From an uncultured bacterium (lineage in GTDB: Bacteria; Verrucomicrobiota; Kiritimatiellia; RFP12; UBA1067), in contig CACYEO010000198.1 of assembly GCA_902773475.1 (NCBI GenBank), forward strand, positions 1-13,675: a DNA stretch of 13,675 nucleotides. The letters are read 5' to 3'. Position 1 is the stretch's first letter, and each line of letters starts with the position of its first letter. Both the position numbers and the translations under genes were made by a program. Shown one piece after another: positions 6,423-13,059 of this stretch. Under the pieces are notes generated by a model. It was not told the origin of the DNA. It saw only the letters and a program-made list of their open reading frames with translations, and made no database searches.

Positions 6423-7547
6423 ATGCAAAAAACAGCATTCGCCGCGCTTTTCGCGCTTTTCGCGCTCGCCGCGCCGGAAGTCCGCGCGTTCGACTGGTTC
6501 GGACTCGCGCCCGACAGCCCCGCCGAGACGAACAAAAACGTCAAGCTTTCGGTCATCATGCGTCCTTCGAACGATTTGTTCGAAGAGGCCGAGGAGCTTG
6601 CATCCGCCCGCAAGACCGAAGAGGCGCTCGCCAAGTACAAAGAAACGGAAAAAGCGCTCGAGGAATTGCGCGTGAAATATCCGAAGCAGACGGATTCGGC
6701 CATTTTCCGCAACAGACTGCTTCTCTGCAAAACGAGGATCGACGCGTTCAAACTGGAAAACTCGGCCGTGACGTCGCATCCCGTGAATGTGACGGATACG
6801 CGGGAACTCGAGCGCCGCTACGAGGAGAAGCACGGCATAAAGCGTCCGGATTCCGGTGCGTCTGCCGTTCCGGCAGGGCCGGCGAAAACAGCTGCGCCCG
6901 CAGCCCGCGCAAAACCCGTTGCGTCCGCCGCGCCGGCGAAACCCGCCGCCCCGGCCGCGCCCGCCGCGGGAAAGCCCCGCAAGCCGGCAAAGACCGCGAA
7001 GACTCCGCCGCCCGGAGCAAGGCCCGCGGCGCCGTCCGCCGCGTCCGCCAAAGCGTCCATGCGCGGCGAACTCGACGCCGCGCGCAGGGAGATGCGCTCG
7101 GGCTCGTTCGGAGCGGCGCGCAAGCGCCTCGTGCGCGCGTTGAAAGGCGACCCCCGCAACGGCGAGGCTCTCTATCTTCTGGCGCACGCCGCGATGATGG
7201 AAGGCGACACCGCACTCGCCGACAAGATACTTTCGCACCTTCTCAAGGAGATTTTCGCAAAGCCGGCGGAGAAACTTTCGCGCGGTGACGCGGCGACGCT
7301 CGTTCTCGCCGCGGGCGTGAAGTCCTCGCAAGGCGACTGGCGCACCGCGCAGCGCGCCCTCGACCTTGCAATCCGCGCCGACCCCGGCTCGTACATGCCG
7401 TACTACAACATGGCGCTCCTCATGAGCGACATGGGATCGCGCGATCTCGGCCCCGCGCGCAGGTACTATGCGATCGGGCGTGAAAAGGGCGGCCCGCGCG
7501 ACGAGGCTCTCGAAAGCCGAATCGGCTGGAAGGACGGCGGCAGATGA
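6423..7547 (+). CDS. Secreted TPR-repeat protein with Ala/Pro/Lys-rich linker
   Basis: The 374-residue protein begins with a Sec signal peptide (MQKTAFAALFALFALAAPEV, probable cleavage after VRA at residue 22), so it should be periplasmic. Residues about 50-120 are a helical unit (DLFEEAEELASARKTEEALA...KYPKQ) of TPR type. Residues about 142-212 are a low-complexity Ala/Pro/Lys linker. Residues 213-374 hold further TPR-like helices (FGAARKRLVRALKGDPRNGEALYLLAHAAMMEGD; WRTAQRALDLAIRADPGSYMPYYNMALLMSDMG), ending in an 'ARRYYAIGREKGGPRDEALE' unit common in terminal TPRs. TPR domains bind protein partners; none can be named. The ATG at 6423 has no Shine-Dalgarno and sits at the predicted transcription start. 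It heads an operon with the LolA-like gene, whose ATG overlaps its stop. An in-frame upstream extension exists but would encode the promoter region and displace the signal peptide. Confidence 0.85.
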   Translation: MQKTAFAALFALFALAAPEVRAFDWFGLAPDSPAETNKNVKLSVIMRPSNDLFEEAEELASARKTEEALAKYKETEKALEELRVKYPKQTDSAIFRNRLLLCKTRIDAFKLENSAVTSHPVNVTDTRELERRYEEKHGIKRPDSGASAVPAGPAKTAAPAARAKPVASAAPAKPAAPAAPAAGKPRKPAKTAKTPPPGARPAAPSAASAKASMRGELDAARREMRSGSFGAARKRLVRALKGDPRNGEALYLLAHAAMMEGDTALADKILSHLLKEIFAKPAEKLSRGDAATLVLAAGVKSSQGDWRTAQRALDLAIRADPGSYMPYYNMALLMSDMGSRDLGPARRYYAIGREKGGPRDEALESRIGWKDGGR

Positions 7548-8383
7548 GAACGCGCGTCCTTGCAGTGTTTCTTGCCGCGTTCTGCATCGCGGCGGCGCGC
7601 GCCGGCGATGCGGCGCAGTCCGCAGCCCCGGAGGATGCGCTGTCGCTTGAATCGTCCGCGTCCGACATACTCGCGGCGTGCAGGGCGATGCTTCCCGCGA
7701 AGCCCGTGGAGATCAAAGGCCGCCTGACGCGCCGCAACAGGAAAGGCATCGTCTCGCGCGAGCATTCGTTTGCGATCTACATGGACAGGACTGCCGTTCC
7801 CGCGAAAATACGCGCGGAAATCGTCCCGGCGGACGGAAGCGAGCCGCTGCGCGTGGAAGTGTCGCGGCCGGACGGCGGCTGCGCGTCCGTGGAGATTCTC
7901 AAGGCGGACGGCTCGCGCGAGCGCCCCGAAATGTCCGGCGACGTGCCCGGAACCGATGTTTCGTGGCTCGATCTCACGCTTGATTTTCTGTGGTGGACGG
8001 ACGCGTCCTTCGAGGCGGAGCGCACCGGGGAGACCGTGCACGGGCAGGAGTGCCTTGTGATACTCGCAAAGCCGCCGTCCCCCTACGGCGGCGTGGGCGC
8101 GGTGCGGCTGTGGGTCGACCGCAAGACCGGATGCATGATGCAGGCCGAGCAGCTCGCGGCGGACGGAGCCGGCGGATGGAAATCCGTGCGCAGGCTGTGG
8201 GGCACCCGCCTGAAGAAATTCCCGGGCCATGAAACCGTGAACGGGGTGCGGGTGGAGACGAAGCGGTGGATGGCGAGCGCGATCGAAGTGCAGAAGACGG
8301 GCGGGATACACCGCACCAAAATCTCCATCGAAGAAATCGACGACGAACCCGGCCCTGCCGTACGGGAGGCGGCGAGGCGCTGA
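7544..8383 (+). CDS. LolA-like periplasmic protein (outer-membrane lipoprotein-sorting superfamily)
   Basis: The 279-residue protein has a signal peptide (MRTRVLAVFLAAFCIAAARA, cleavage after residue 20). The mature part looks like the LolA-like fold annotated in many Gram-negatives as outer membrane lipoprotein-sorting protein: alternating beta-strand sequence, the GTDVSWLDLTLDFLWW segment (about residues 136-151), GQECLVILAKP, and LWVDRKTGCMMQAEQL (about 189-204), the strand pair that is the most recognisable part of this family. These proteins bind lipid or lipoprotein acyl chains in a half-barrel; true LolA carries lipoproteins to the outer membrane. It is longer than classical LolA (about 200), so orthology to LolA is not claimed. 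Its ATG overlaps the stop of the TPR gene (ATGA) with AAGGA ahead, and the next gene follows after 12 bases. Confidence 0.75.
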   Translation: MRTRVLAVFLAAFCIAAARAGDAAQSAAPEDALSLESSASDILAACRAMLPAKPVEIKGRLTRRNRKGIVSREHSFAIYMDRTAVPAKIRAEIVPADGSEPLRVEVSRPDGGCASVEILKADGSRERPEMSGDVPGTDVSWLDLTLDFLWWTDASFEAERTGETVHGQECLVILAKPPSPYGGVGAVRLWVDRKTGCMMQAEQLAADGAGGWKSVRRLWGTRLKKFPGHETVNGVRVETKRWMASAIEVQKTGGIHRTKISIEEIDDEPGPAVREAARR

Positions 8384-8395
8384 CGCGCCGGCGGT

Positions 8396-9703
8396 ATGGC
8401 GGCGACCGTCGTGCTATTATCGTCCGTGCTTCTGGCGCTGATCGCGCTTTCCGCGTTTTTCAGTTCCGCCGAAACCGTCCTTTTTTCGCTCACGCCCGTG
8501 CAGCTGCAGCGCATTGCGCGCAGGAGGCCGGAAAAGGCGCGCGACCTTTCGGAGAAGCTCGAAGATCCGGCGAAGACGCTCTCGGCGATACTCGCCGGCA
8601 ACACGCTCGTGAATTTCGCCATCGCCACCGTCGGCTACCGGCTCACCGCGGAATTCGCGCCGGAGGCGGCCGCCGGTCTGAGCGTGGCCGTGTTCACCGT
8701 GCTTCTGCTGCTGTTCGGCGAAATAGCTCCGAAGCAGTACGGCATGCGCCACGCAGAATCGCTCGCCCCGTCGTATTGCGCGATGCTGAACGTTTCGATG
8801 AAAATCCTGTCCCCGGCGTGCGCGCTCATGACGAAATGGTCGCGCGTGTTCAGGGATTTCCTCAAGCGCGAGCGCCGCGCGCTCTCGGATGACGATCTGC
8901 GCGCCGTGATGGACGCCGCCGCCGCCGGCGGCGTGCTCGACCGGGAGGAGGAATGGATGGTCGACGGCATACTCGACCTGCCGCACCTGCACGCGAGCGA
9001 CGAAATGACGCCGCGCGTGGATCTCGAAGGCATAGACATGTGCGACCCGCCGGAAACGCGCCTTGCCGCAGCGCTCGCGTCGCGCCACCCGTTTCTTCCG
9101 GTATGGCGCAAGACGCCAGACTCCATCGAGCGCGTGCTGAACGTGGAGAAACTCCTGCTCGACCCGCGGCACAGTTTCGAAGACGCTCTCGAAGACGCGC
9201 TGTTCGTGCCGGAATACGCCACGCTCGACGACGTTCTCGTGACATTCCTGCGCAGCGGGCGGCGCATCGCCTGCGTGCTTGACGAATACGGCGGCACGGC
9301 CGGCGTGGTCACCCGCGGCGACATTCTCGAAGTCGTATCCGACCCCGTCAAAGGGGGCGAAGAAGAGATAGTCCCAGACGGCCCCGGCGCGTGGATCTGC
9401 AAAGGCACGGTGTCGCTTGAAACGATAGCGCGCGAACTGGATATCGAACTGGAGGCGGAAAACGCCGACCGGCTCAGCGGCTGGATGATGTCGGTCGCGG
9501 GGCGGCTTCCGCATCCGGGGCAGGAAGTGCGGGCGCAGGGCGCGCGCGCCACGGTTCTGCGCAGGAAAGGCCGGAGGATCGCCGCCGTCCGGCTGGAAAA
9601 ACTCGAAGAATCGCCTGCGGACGCCGAAGCGGCCGAGGCGGAACTCATCGAAGAGGCCACGGACGATGCGCAGAATGCGCAGGAAGGAGATTCCGCGGAA
9701 TGA
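8396..9703 (+). CDS. CNNM/CorC-family transporter with CBS pair and C-terminal CorC_HlyC domain
   Basis: The 435-residue protein is a complete member of the CNNM/CorC (DUF21-CBS, 'hemolysin-related') family. Residues 1-170 are the membrane CNNM domain, with FFSSAETVLFSLT (21-33), LAGNTLVNFAIA and LLFGEIAPKQYG as family motifs. Residues about 175-320 are the CBS pair, including EMTPRVDLEGID and CVLDEYGGTAGVVTRGDILE. About 340-408 is the CorC_HlyC domain (DRLSGWMMSVAGRLPHPGQE onward), followed by an acidic tail. Characterised relatives move or sense Mg2+ and other divalent cations; the substrate here is not determinable. The start is the ATG at 8396 with a poor ribosome site; a small hairpin GGCGC-TGAC-GCGCC (8376-8389) covers the preceding stop codon. 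It is directly followed by a shorter paralogue. Confidence 0.9.
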   Translation: MAATVVLLSSVLLALIALSAFFSSAETVLFSLTPVQLQRIARRRPEKARDLSEKLEDPAKTLSAILAGNTLVNFAIATVGYRLTAEFAPEAAAGLSVAVFTVLLLLFGEIAPKQYGMRHAESLAPSYCAMLNVSMKILSPACALMTKWSRVFRDFLKRERRALSDDDLRAVMDAAAAGGVLDREEEWMVDGILDLPHLHASDEMTPRVDLEGIDMCDPPETRLAAALASRHPFLPVWRKTPDSIERVLNVEKLLLDPRHSFEDALEDALFVPEYATLDDVLVTFLRSGRRIACVLDEYGGTAGVVTRGDILEVVSDPVKGGEEEIVPDGPGAWICKGTVSLETIARELDIELEAENADRLSGWMMSVAGRLPHPGQEVRAQGARATVLRRKGRRIAAVRLEKLEESPADAEAAEAELIEEATDDAQNAQEGDSAE

Positions 9704-10680
9704 GCGAAATTCTCCTTTTCGCCGGTATGGCGCTGTGTGCGTCCGCCTGCGCGTTCTGCGCCGGGGTGGAGACGGGGTTTCTCGGCGTGAGCAGGATGCG
9801 CGTGATGTCGCTCGCCCGCCAGGGCAGCGCGAAGGCCGCGCGTCTCGAGCGCATTCTCGCGCGCGTATCGAAGGCCGTCACGGTGCTTCTCGTGGGCAAC
9901 AATCTCGCCGCCGTGTCGTTTTCCACGTTGAGCGCGTCCCTGAGTCTGGCGCTTTTCCCCGGCTCGCCGGCCGCGCAGACCGTCTGGGCGGCGTGCGCGG
10001 CCATGATAATGCTTTTCGGCTGCGAATATCTGCCGAAACTGCTGTTTTCGTCGCGGCCGCTGCGCAGGACGCTTGCCGTCGCGCCATGGTATGAAGCGCT
10101 TGAAAAAATCCTCGCCCCCGCCACGCTTGTGTTCGAGGCGCTCGTGAAGACCGTCTTCCCTGCGCGCGAATCGAAACGCCGCTCCGCGCTGTCGCGCGAC
10201 AGCATCCGCACGATAGTGGCGGACGGCAGGAACGGCGCGGCGCTGAGCGGATTCGAGCGCAAACTGATCGACAGGGTCCTTACGCTGCAGACGCAGACTG
10301 CCGGCGATCTGATGCTGCCGCTTTCCAAGACCGATTCCGTGCGCGAAGACACGCCGCTCGCGGAATGCGCCGCGCTCGCCCGCCGCACCGGGCATGTCCA
10401 TCTTCCGGTGTTTTCCGCGGACGGCGCCACGCTTGCGGGAACCATAGACGTGCGCGACGCCTTGCGAGGAAGCGGCGGTTCCGCGCGGCCGGGCGCGACC
10501 GCCGCTTCGTCGGGAATGTCCGCTCCGTTTTTCATCTCCGCCGGCACGCGGGCGGACGACATCCTGCCGCTTATGCGGCGGCGCCACACGCCGTTCGCCG
10601 CGGTGCGCGCGGAGGACGGCTCCGTCGCCGGGGTGATAACGGAAGAGACGGTTCTCTCCGCGCTCGTGTCCGGCGTGTAG
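9700..10680 (+). CDS. Second CNNM/CorC-family protein, short form without CorC_HlyC domain
   Basis: The 326-residue protein is a diverged paralogue of the preceding gene. The membrane domain keeps the ETG variant of the first motif (GVETGFLGVSR, 22-32), VGNNLAAVSF and EYLPKLLF (in place of GEIAPK). After it come two CBS-like halves: MLPLSKTDSVREDTPL and later FAAVRAEDGSVAGVITEETVLSAL. It stops there, so the C-terminal CorC_HlyC domain present in its neighbour is absent, and a Gly/Ser/Ala-rich insert (about residues 258-275) interrupts the CBS region. The ATG overlaps the upstream stop (ATGA), with AAGGAG 10 bases ahead. A long-plus-short pair in one operon suggests a heteromeric membrane assembly, an inference. 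Divalent cation transport is the likely role by family. Confidence 0.88.
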   Translation: MSEILLFAGMALCASACAFCAGVETGFLGVSRMRVMSLARQGSAKAARLERILARVSKAVTVLLVGNNLAAVSFSTLSASLSLALFPGSPAAQTVWAACAAMIMLFGCEYLPKLLFSSRPLRRTLAVAPWYEALEKILAPATLVFEALVKTVFPARESKRRSALSRDSIRTIVADGRNGAALSGFERKLIDRVLTLQTQTAGDLMLPLSKTDSVREDTPLAECAALARRTGHVHLPVFSADGATLAGTIDVRDALRGSGGSARPGATAASSGMSAPFFISAGTRADDILPLMRRRHTPFAAVRAEDGSVAGVITEETVLSALVSGV

Positions 10681-10700
10681 GGGGAGACGGGGGATCTGCC

Positions 10701-11771
10701 ATGGGAACGGGAAAAAAACCATCGGGAAGCGGCATGGATGCGGCTGTGCGCGAACGCAGCCGCGGCATAGACGTTCTGCGTGGGATCGCGGCCTTCTTTA
10801 TAGCCGGGAGGCATCTCGCAATGTACCCCCGCGTCCCTGAATGCGAACTGATGGTCTGGTTCTGCGACATGTTTGTCATGGTGTTCGGAGCCGTCAGCGG
10901 CTTTTTGCTGCCGGACAGTCTTGCCAGAGCGGAGGGCGCGGCGGACTTCATGAAGAAAAAGGCTTTGCGCATAATTCCAGTGTATTTGTTCTGGGTTGCC
11001 GCGTTTATCGCATTGACTGCGGTTTTCGACATCTTTTTCGACGGCGGCGCCTTGAATCCCAAATTCGCGGATCCAAAGTTCTGGATATTCGCCATTCTCG
11101 ATGGCGGCGGTTCCACCCACCTGTGGTATCTTGCCGAGCTTTTCTACTGTTCTTCGGCGGTCTGCGCAATATGGTTCGCATTCGGCCGCATGTCCAGAAG
11201 CCCGGTATCCTGGTGGATTGCGGCTTTGGTTCTGCTGCCTCCGTGCGCGATATGGCCGGAATGCGGGCACGGCCCGCTTTTACGCCTTCCGTGCGCCATG
11301 TCGCTTGGCGTGGCATTCCGTCTTTCCGCGGGAAAGCACGGTGCCGGGAGCGCCGGAGTCTGGGCGGCGGTTTCCGCCGTCGCGCTCGCATTCCACTTTT
11401 CCGCCGGATTCTTCAGTCCCCATCTTCCGCCGGCCATCCGCGATTTCATGGTTGCGGTTGCGCTTCTCGGGCTTGCAGTATCGCTGCGGAACCGCGGCGG
11501 AAAGTTCTTCGGCTGGCTCGGAGCGCGAAGCCTCGGCGTCTATGTGATACACCCCGTTTTTACGATAGGCGTAGGGTACCTGCTGAAAAAAACATCCGCG
11601 CCCCCCTACAGCCTTTCATTGAATGCCGCATACTGGGCGGCGGTCGCCGTTTGCTCCGTCGCCGCCGCGCATATCCTTTCGCGGTTCCGTGCCACGGCCT
11701 GGACTTGCGGCGTGAAAGCTCCGGGGCGGCGGCGGAAGGAGCAGGCTACTTCTGCGCGGTCTTGCCGATGA
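10701..11771 (+). CDS. Acyltransferase-3 family integral membrane protein
   Basis: The 356-residue protein is a multi-pass membrane protein of the acyltransferase-3 family (OafA type), which transfers acyl groups to sugars, lipopolysaccharide, peptidoglycan or other surface molecules. The first helix carries the family start RGIDVLRGIAAFFIAGRH with the R-x10-H motif whose histidine is essential in characterised members. About eight to ten further hydrophobic segments follow, and a late LGARSLGVYVIHPVF segment is also typical. The ATG at 10701 has GGGGGA ahead. It lies 20 bases after the CNNM pair and is probably the last gene of the operon. Its base composition is visibly more AT-rich than its neighbours, for example at 10981-11040. 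Its last 26 bases overlap the end of the convergent Gfo-like gene, so the Arg-rich tail may be a late 3' extension. The acyl acceptor is unknown. Confidence 0.85.
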   Translation: MGTGKKPSGSGMDAAVRERSRGIDVLRGIAAFFIAGRHLAMYPRVPECELMVWFCDMFVMVFGAVSGFLLPDSLARAEGAADFMKKKALRIIPVYLFWVAAFIALTAVFDIFFDGGALNPKFADPKFWIFAILDGGGSTHLWYLAELFYCSSAVCAIWFAFGRMSRSPVSWWIAALVLLPPCAIWPECGHGPLLRLPCAMSLGVAFRLSAGKHGAGSAGVWAAVSAVALAFHFSAGFFSPHLPPAIRDFMVAVALLGLAVSLRNRGGKFFGWLGARSLGVYVIHPVFTIGVGYLLKKTSAPPYSLSLNAAYWAAVAVCSVAAAHILSRFRATAWTCGVKAPGRRRKEQATSARSCR

Positions 11772-12822
11772 TGTCGATCAGGCGCAGCACTTCGATGGAA
11801 TCGTCAAGCGTGGCGGGGAAGTATTCCGCGGTGCGTATCGCCTTCCACACGGCTTCCCAGAAAGCCGCCCTGCCGCACTGCTTTTTCTCTTCCTCGTCGA
11901 GCGATACGGGGAATTCCACAAAGTCGAGATCCTCGCGCATGTCGTCCAGCGGGGGCGTGCGCACGCTGCAGCGCCGGCGCGGAAGGTCGCTTTCGGGGTT
12001 TATCGCGCGTATCAATCCTTCGGACGCGCCCGGCATCGCCGTGAAAATGCCCCTCGAGCCGGAAATCTCGAACGACGGGCCGTACGGGGGCACGGCCGCG
12101 CCGGACGCGACCACGTCCGCCGTAAGCTGGGTGCGCGTGCGCAGCACGATGTGCGCGTAGTCGGGGGCGTCGCCGAGCGATGCGATGTGCTTCAGCTCCG
12201 CCCACATCTTCACGGGCGGCATGCGCAGGAGCGCCATCGCCTGCAAAAGAATGTCGGGCAGCGCGTAGAACTGTATTCCGCCGCCGCATTTGCGCACGCT
12301 CTGCCAGTCGTCGCGCCGCAGATAGTCGCAACGGCGCACTTTTATATCGTAGATGTCGCCGAGCCGCTTGTCGTCGAGAACCTTGCGCGCAAGGTGGAAA
12401 TCGCAGTCGAACGCGCCCGGATGCCGCACGATGAGCCTGTCGCGCGACAGGACGGCCTGGGCGCGCAGCCCGAGCGCCGCCTCCTGCGAAAGGGCCATCG
12501 GCGATTCAAGGAGCGTCCAGCGCCCCCGTTTGAGCGACGCCATGGCGTGTTCGACGTGATCCTGCGAGCGCGTGCAGATGTCTATCAGGTCGATGTCCGG
12601 GTCGTCGAGCATGTCTTCCACGCGTCTGTAGAGTTTCACGCCCGGACAGAGCGCCTCCACATGGTCGCGGCGGAATTTGAGCAGATCGCACACTGCGGTG
12701 ATCTGGAATTTTCCCGGCATCGCGAGCAGTTCCGGTATGTGTTCGAATATGGCGGCGCGTCCGAGTCCGGCTATTCCCACCCGGATCGGCAGTTTGGAGT
12801 CCCGCTCCCTTTCAAAATCCAT
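11746..12822 (-). CDS. Gfo/Idh/MocA-family protein with altered active-site residues
   Basis: The 358-residue protein has the Gfo/Idh/MocA layout: an N-terminal Rossmann fold (VGIAGLGRAAIFEHIP, 15-30; acidic residue D46 in AVCDLLKF after strand 2; DIDLIDICTRSQDHVEHAMASLKRG, 76-100) and a C-terminal alpha/beta domain. Family enzymes are NAD(P)-dependent sugar oxidoreductases. Two signatures are changed. The usual E-K-P after the Rossmann fold is E106-S107-P108, losing the lysine. The GG...GxHxxD segment reads GGGIQFYALPDILLQ (180-194), losing the histidine. It may therefore be a non-oxidoreductase or binding-only member. The start at 12822 has a perfect GGAGG 7 bases upstream, and a promoter is predicted 70 bases further up. 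It is transcribed alone and converges on the acyltransferase gene. Confidence 0.85.
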   Translation of the reverse strand: MDFERERDSKLPIRVGIAGLGRAAIFEHIPELLAMPGKFQITAVCDLLKFRRDHVEALCPGVKLYRRVEDMLDDPDIDLIDICTRSQDHVEHAMASLKRGRWTLLESPMALSQEAALGLRAQAVLSRDRLIVRHPGAFDCDFHLARKVLDDKRLGDIYDIKVRRCDYLRRDDWQSVRKCGGGIQFYALPDILLQAMALLRMPPVKMWAELKHIASLGDAPDYAHIVLRTRTQLTADVVASGAAVPPYGPSFEISGSRGIFTAMPGASEGLIRAINPESDLPRRRCSVRTPPLDDMREDLDFVEFPVSLDEEEKKQCGRAAFWEAVWKAIRTAEYFPATLDDSIEVLRLIDIIGKTAQK

Positions 12823-12828
12823 CTGATA

Positions 12829-12833
12829 CCTCC
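12829..12833 (-). promoter_or_regulatory. Strong ribosome binding site of the Gfo/Idh/MocA-like gene
   Basis: GGAGG on the minus strand lies 6-7 bases before the ATG at 12822 and fixes that start. It is the clearest independent Shine-Dalgarno in the window, in contrast to the coupled starts in the two operons. Confidence 0.8.
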
Positions 12834-12838
12834 GTAGG

Positions 12839-12863
12839 CCGCCGGAACGTCCGCATGCGGCGG
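12839..12863 (-). other. Small GC hairpin in the leader of the Gfo/Idh/MocA-like gene
   Basis: CCGCCG (12839-12844) can pair with CGGCGG (12858-12863), with the 10-bp palindrome CCGCATGCGG (12851-12860) partly inside it. It lies between the predicted transcription start (about 12886) and the ribosome binding site. No function can be assigned, and GC-rich DNA forms such stems by chance. Confidence 0.3.
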
Positions 12864-12892
12864 TCTGTCTTCTATGCCGCGGACCGGTAGGG

Positions 12893-12921
12893 AGTTTACA
12901 ACAAACAAACGAAACAGTCCA
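12893..12921 (-). promoter_or_regulatory. Predicted promoter of the Gfo/Idh/MocA-like gene
   Basis: On the minus strand TGGACT (12921-12916), 17 bases, then TAAACT (12898-12893). The spacer is strikingly T-rich (repeats of TTTG). Transcription would begin near 12886, about 64 bases before the ATG. It is back-to-back with the secD promoter in the 233-bp gap. Confidence 0.5.
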
Positions 12922-12971
12922 GCATTTGCCGCGTCATCCGGAAGGTGGAACTTCGATGGCGCGGCGGCGGG

Positions 12972-13000
12972 TTGAACGCGGGGCGGGGTTTTGGTACACT
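12972..13000 (+). promoter_or_regulatory. Predicted secD promoter
   Basis: TTGAAC (12972-12977), 17 bases, TACACT (12995-13000), with TGG directly before the hexamer as an extended -10. Transcription should begin near 13007, leaving a leader of about 49 bases. It has the same spacing and -10 sequence as the leftward promoter at 6310-6338. Confidence 0.65.
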
Positions 13001-13014
13001 TGCCAAAACAATTT

Positions 13015-13035
13015 CTGGCGGCAAAAGGCCGCCGG
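13015..13035 (+). other. Stem-loop in the secD leader
   Basis: CTGGCGGC (13015-13022) pairs with GCCGCCGG (13028-13035) over 8 positions (one G-T wobble) around the loop AAAAG. It occupies the middle of the predicted leader, 10 bases before the Shine-Dalgarno. No T-run follows, so it is not a terminator. It could affect mRNA stability or initiation. Confidence 0.5.
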
Positions 13036-13050
13036 AAACGATTACGGAGC

Positions 13051-13059
13051 ATGAAATGA
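13051..13059 (+). other. Minimal upstream reading frame ATG-AAA-TGA overlapping the secD start
   Basis: An ATG at 13051 begins a two-codon frame whose TGA (13057-13059) overlaps the secD ATG (13056-13058). The GGAG at 13046-13049 is 6 bases from the secD ATG and only 1 base from this one, so the secD start is favoured and the mini-frame may be accidental. Confidence 0.25.

Noticed and set aside
6265..6438. Longer N-terminus of the two-helix membrane protein, starting from an ATG at 6438.
   Set aside because: It would include the inverted repeat and both promoters and run into the start of the divergent gene.
8376..8389. Hairpin over the stop codon between the LolA-like and first CNNM gene as an attenuator.
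   Set aside because: Five base pairs of G/C in a GC-rich region; expected often by chance, and no T-run.
11718..11742. GCTCC...GGAGC stem after the Gfo-like gene, followed on the minus strand by a short TTT, as an intrinsic terminator.
   Set aside because: Only 5 base pairs with a 15-base loop and no real T-run; too weak to call.
12991..13003. TTGG...TTGC before secD (and a similar string before the TPR gene) as a sigma-54 promoter.
   Set aside because: GG and GC are only 7 bases apart instead of the 10 required. A sigma-70-type reading with 17-bp spacing fits better.
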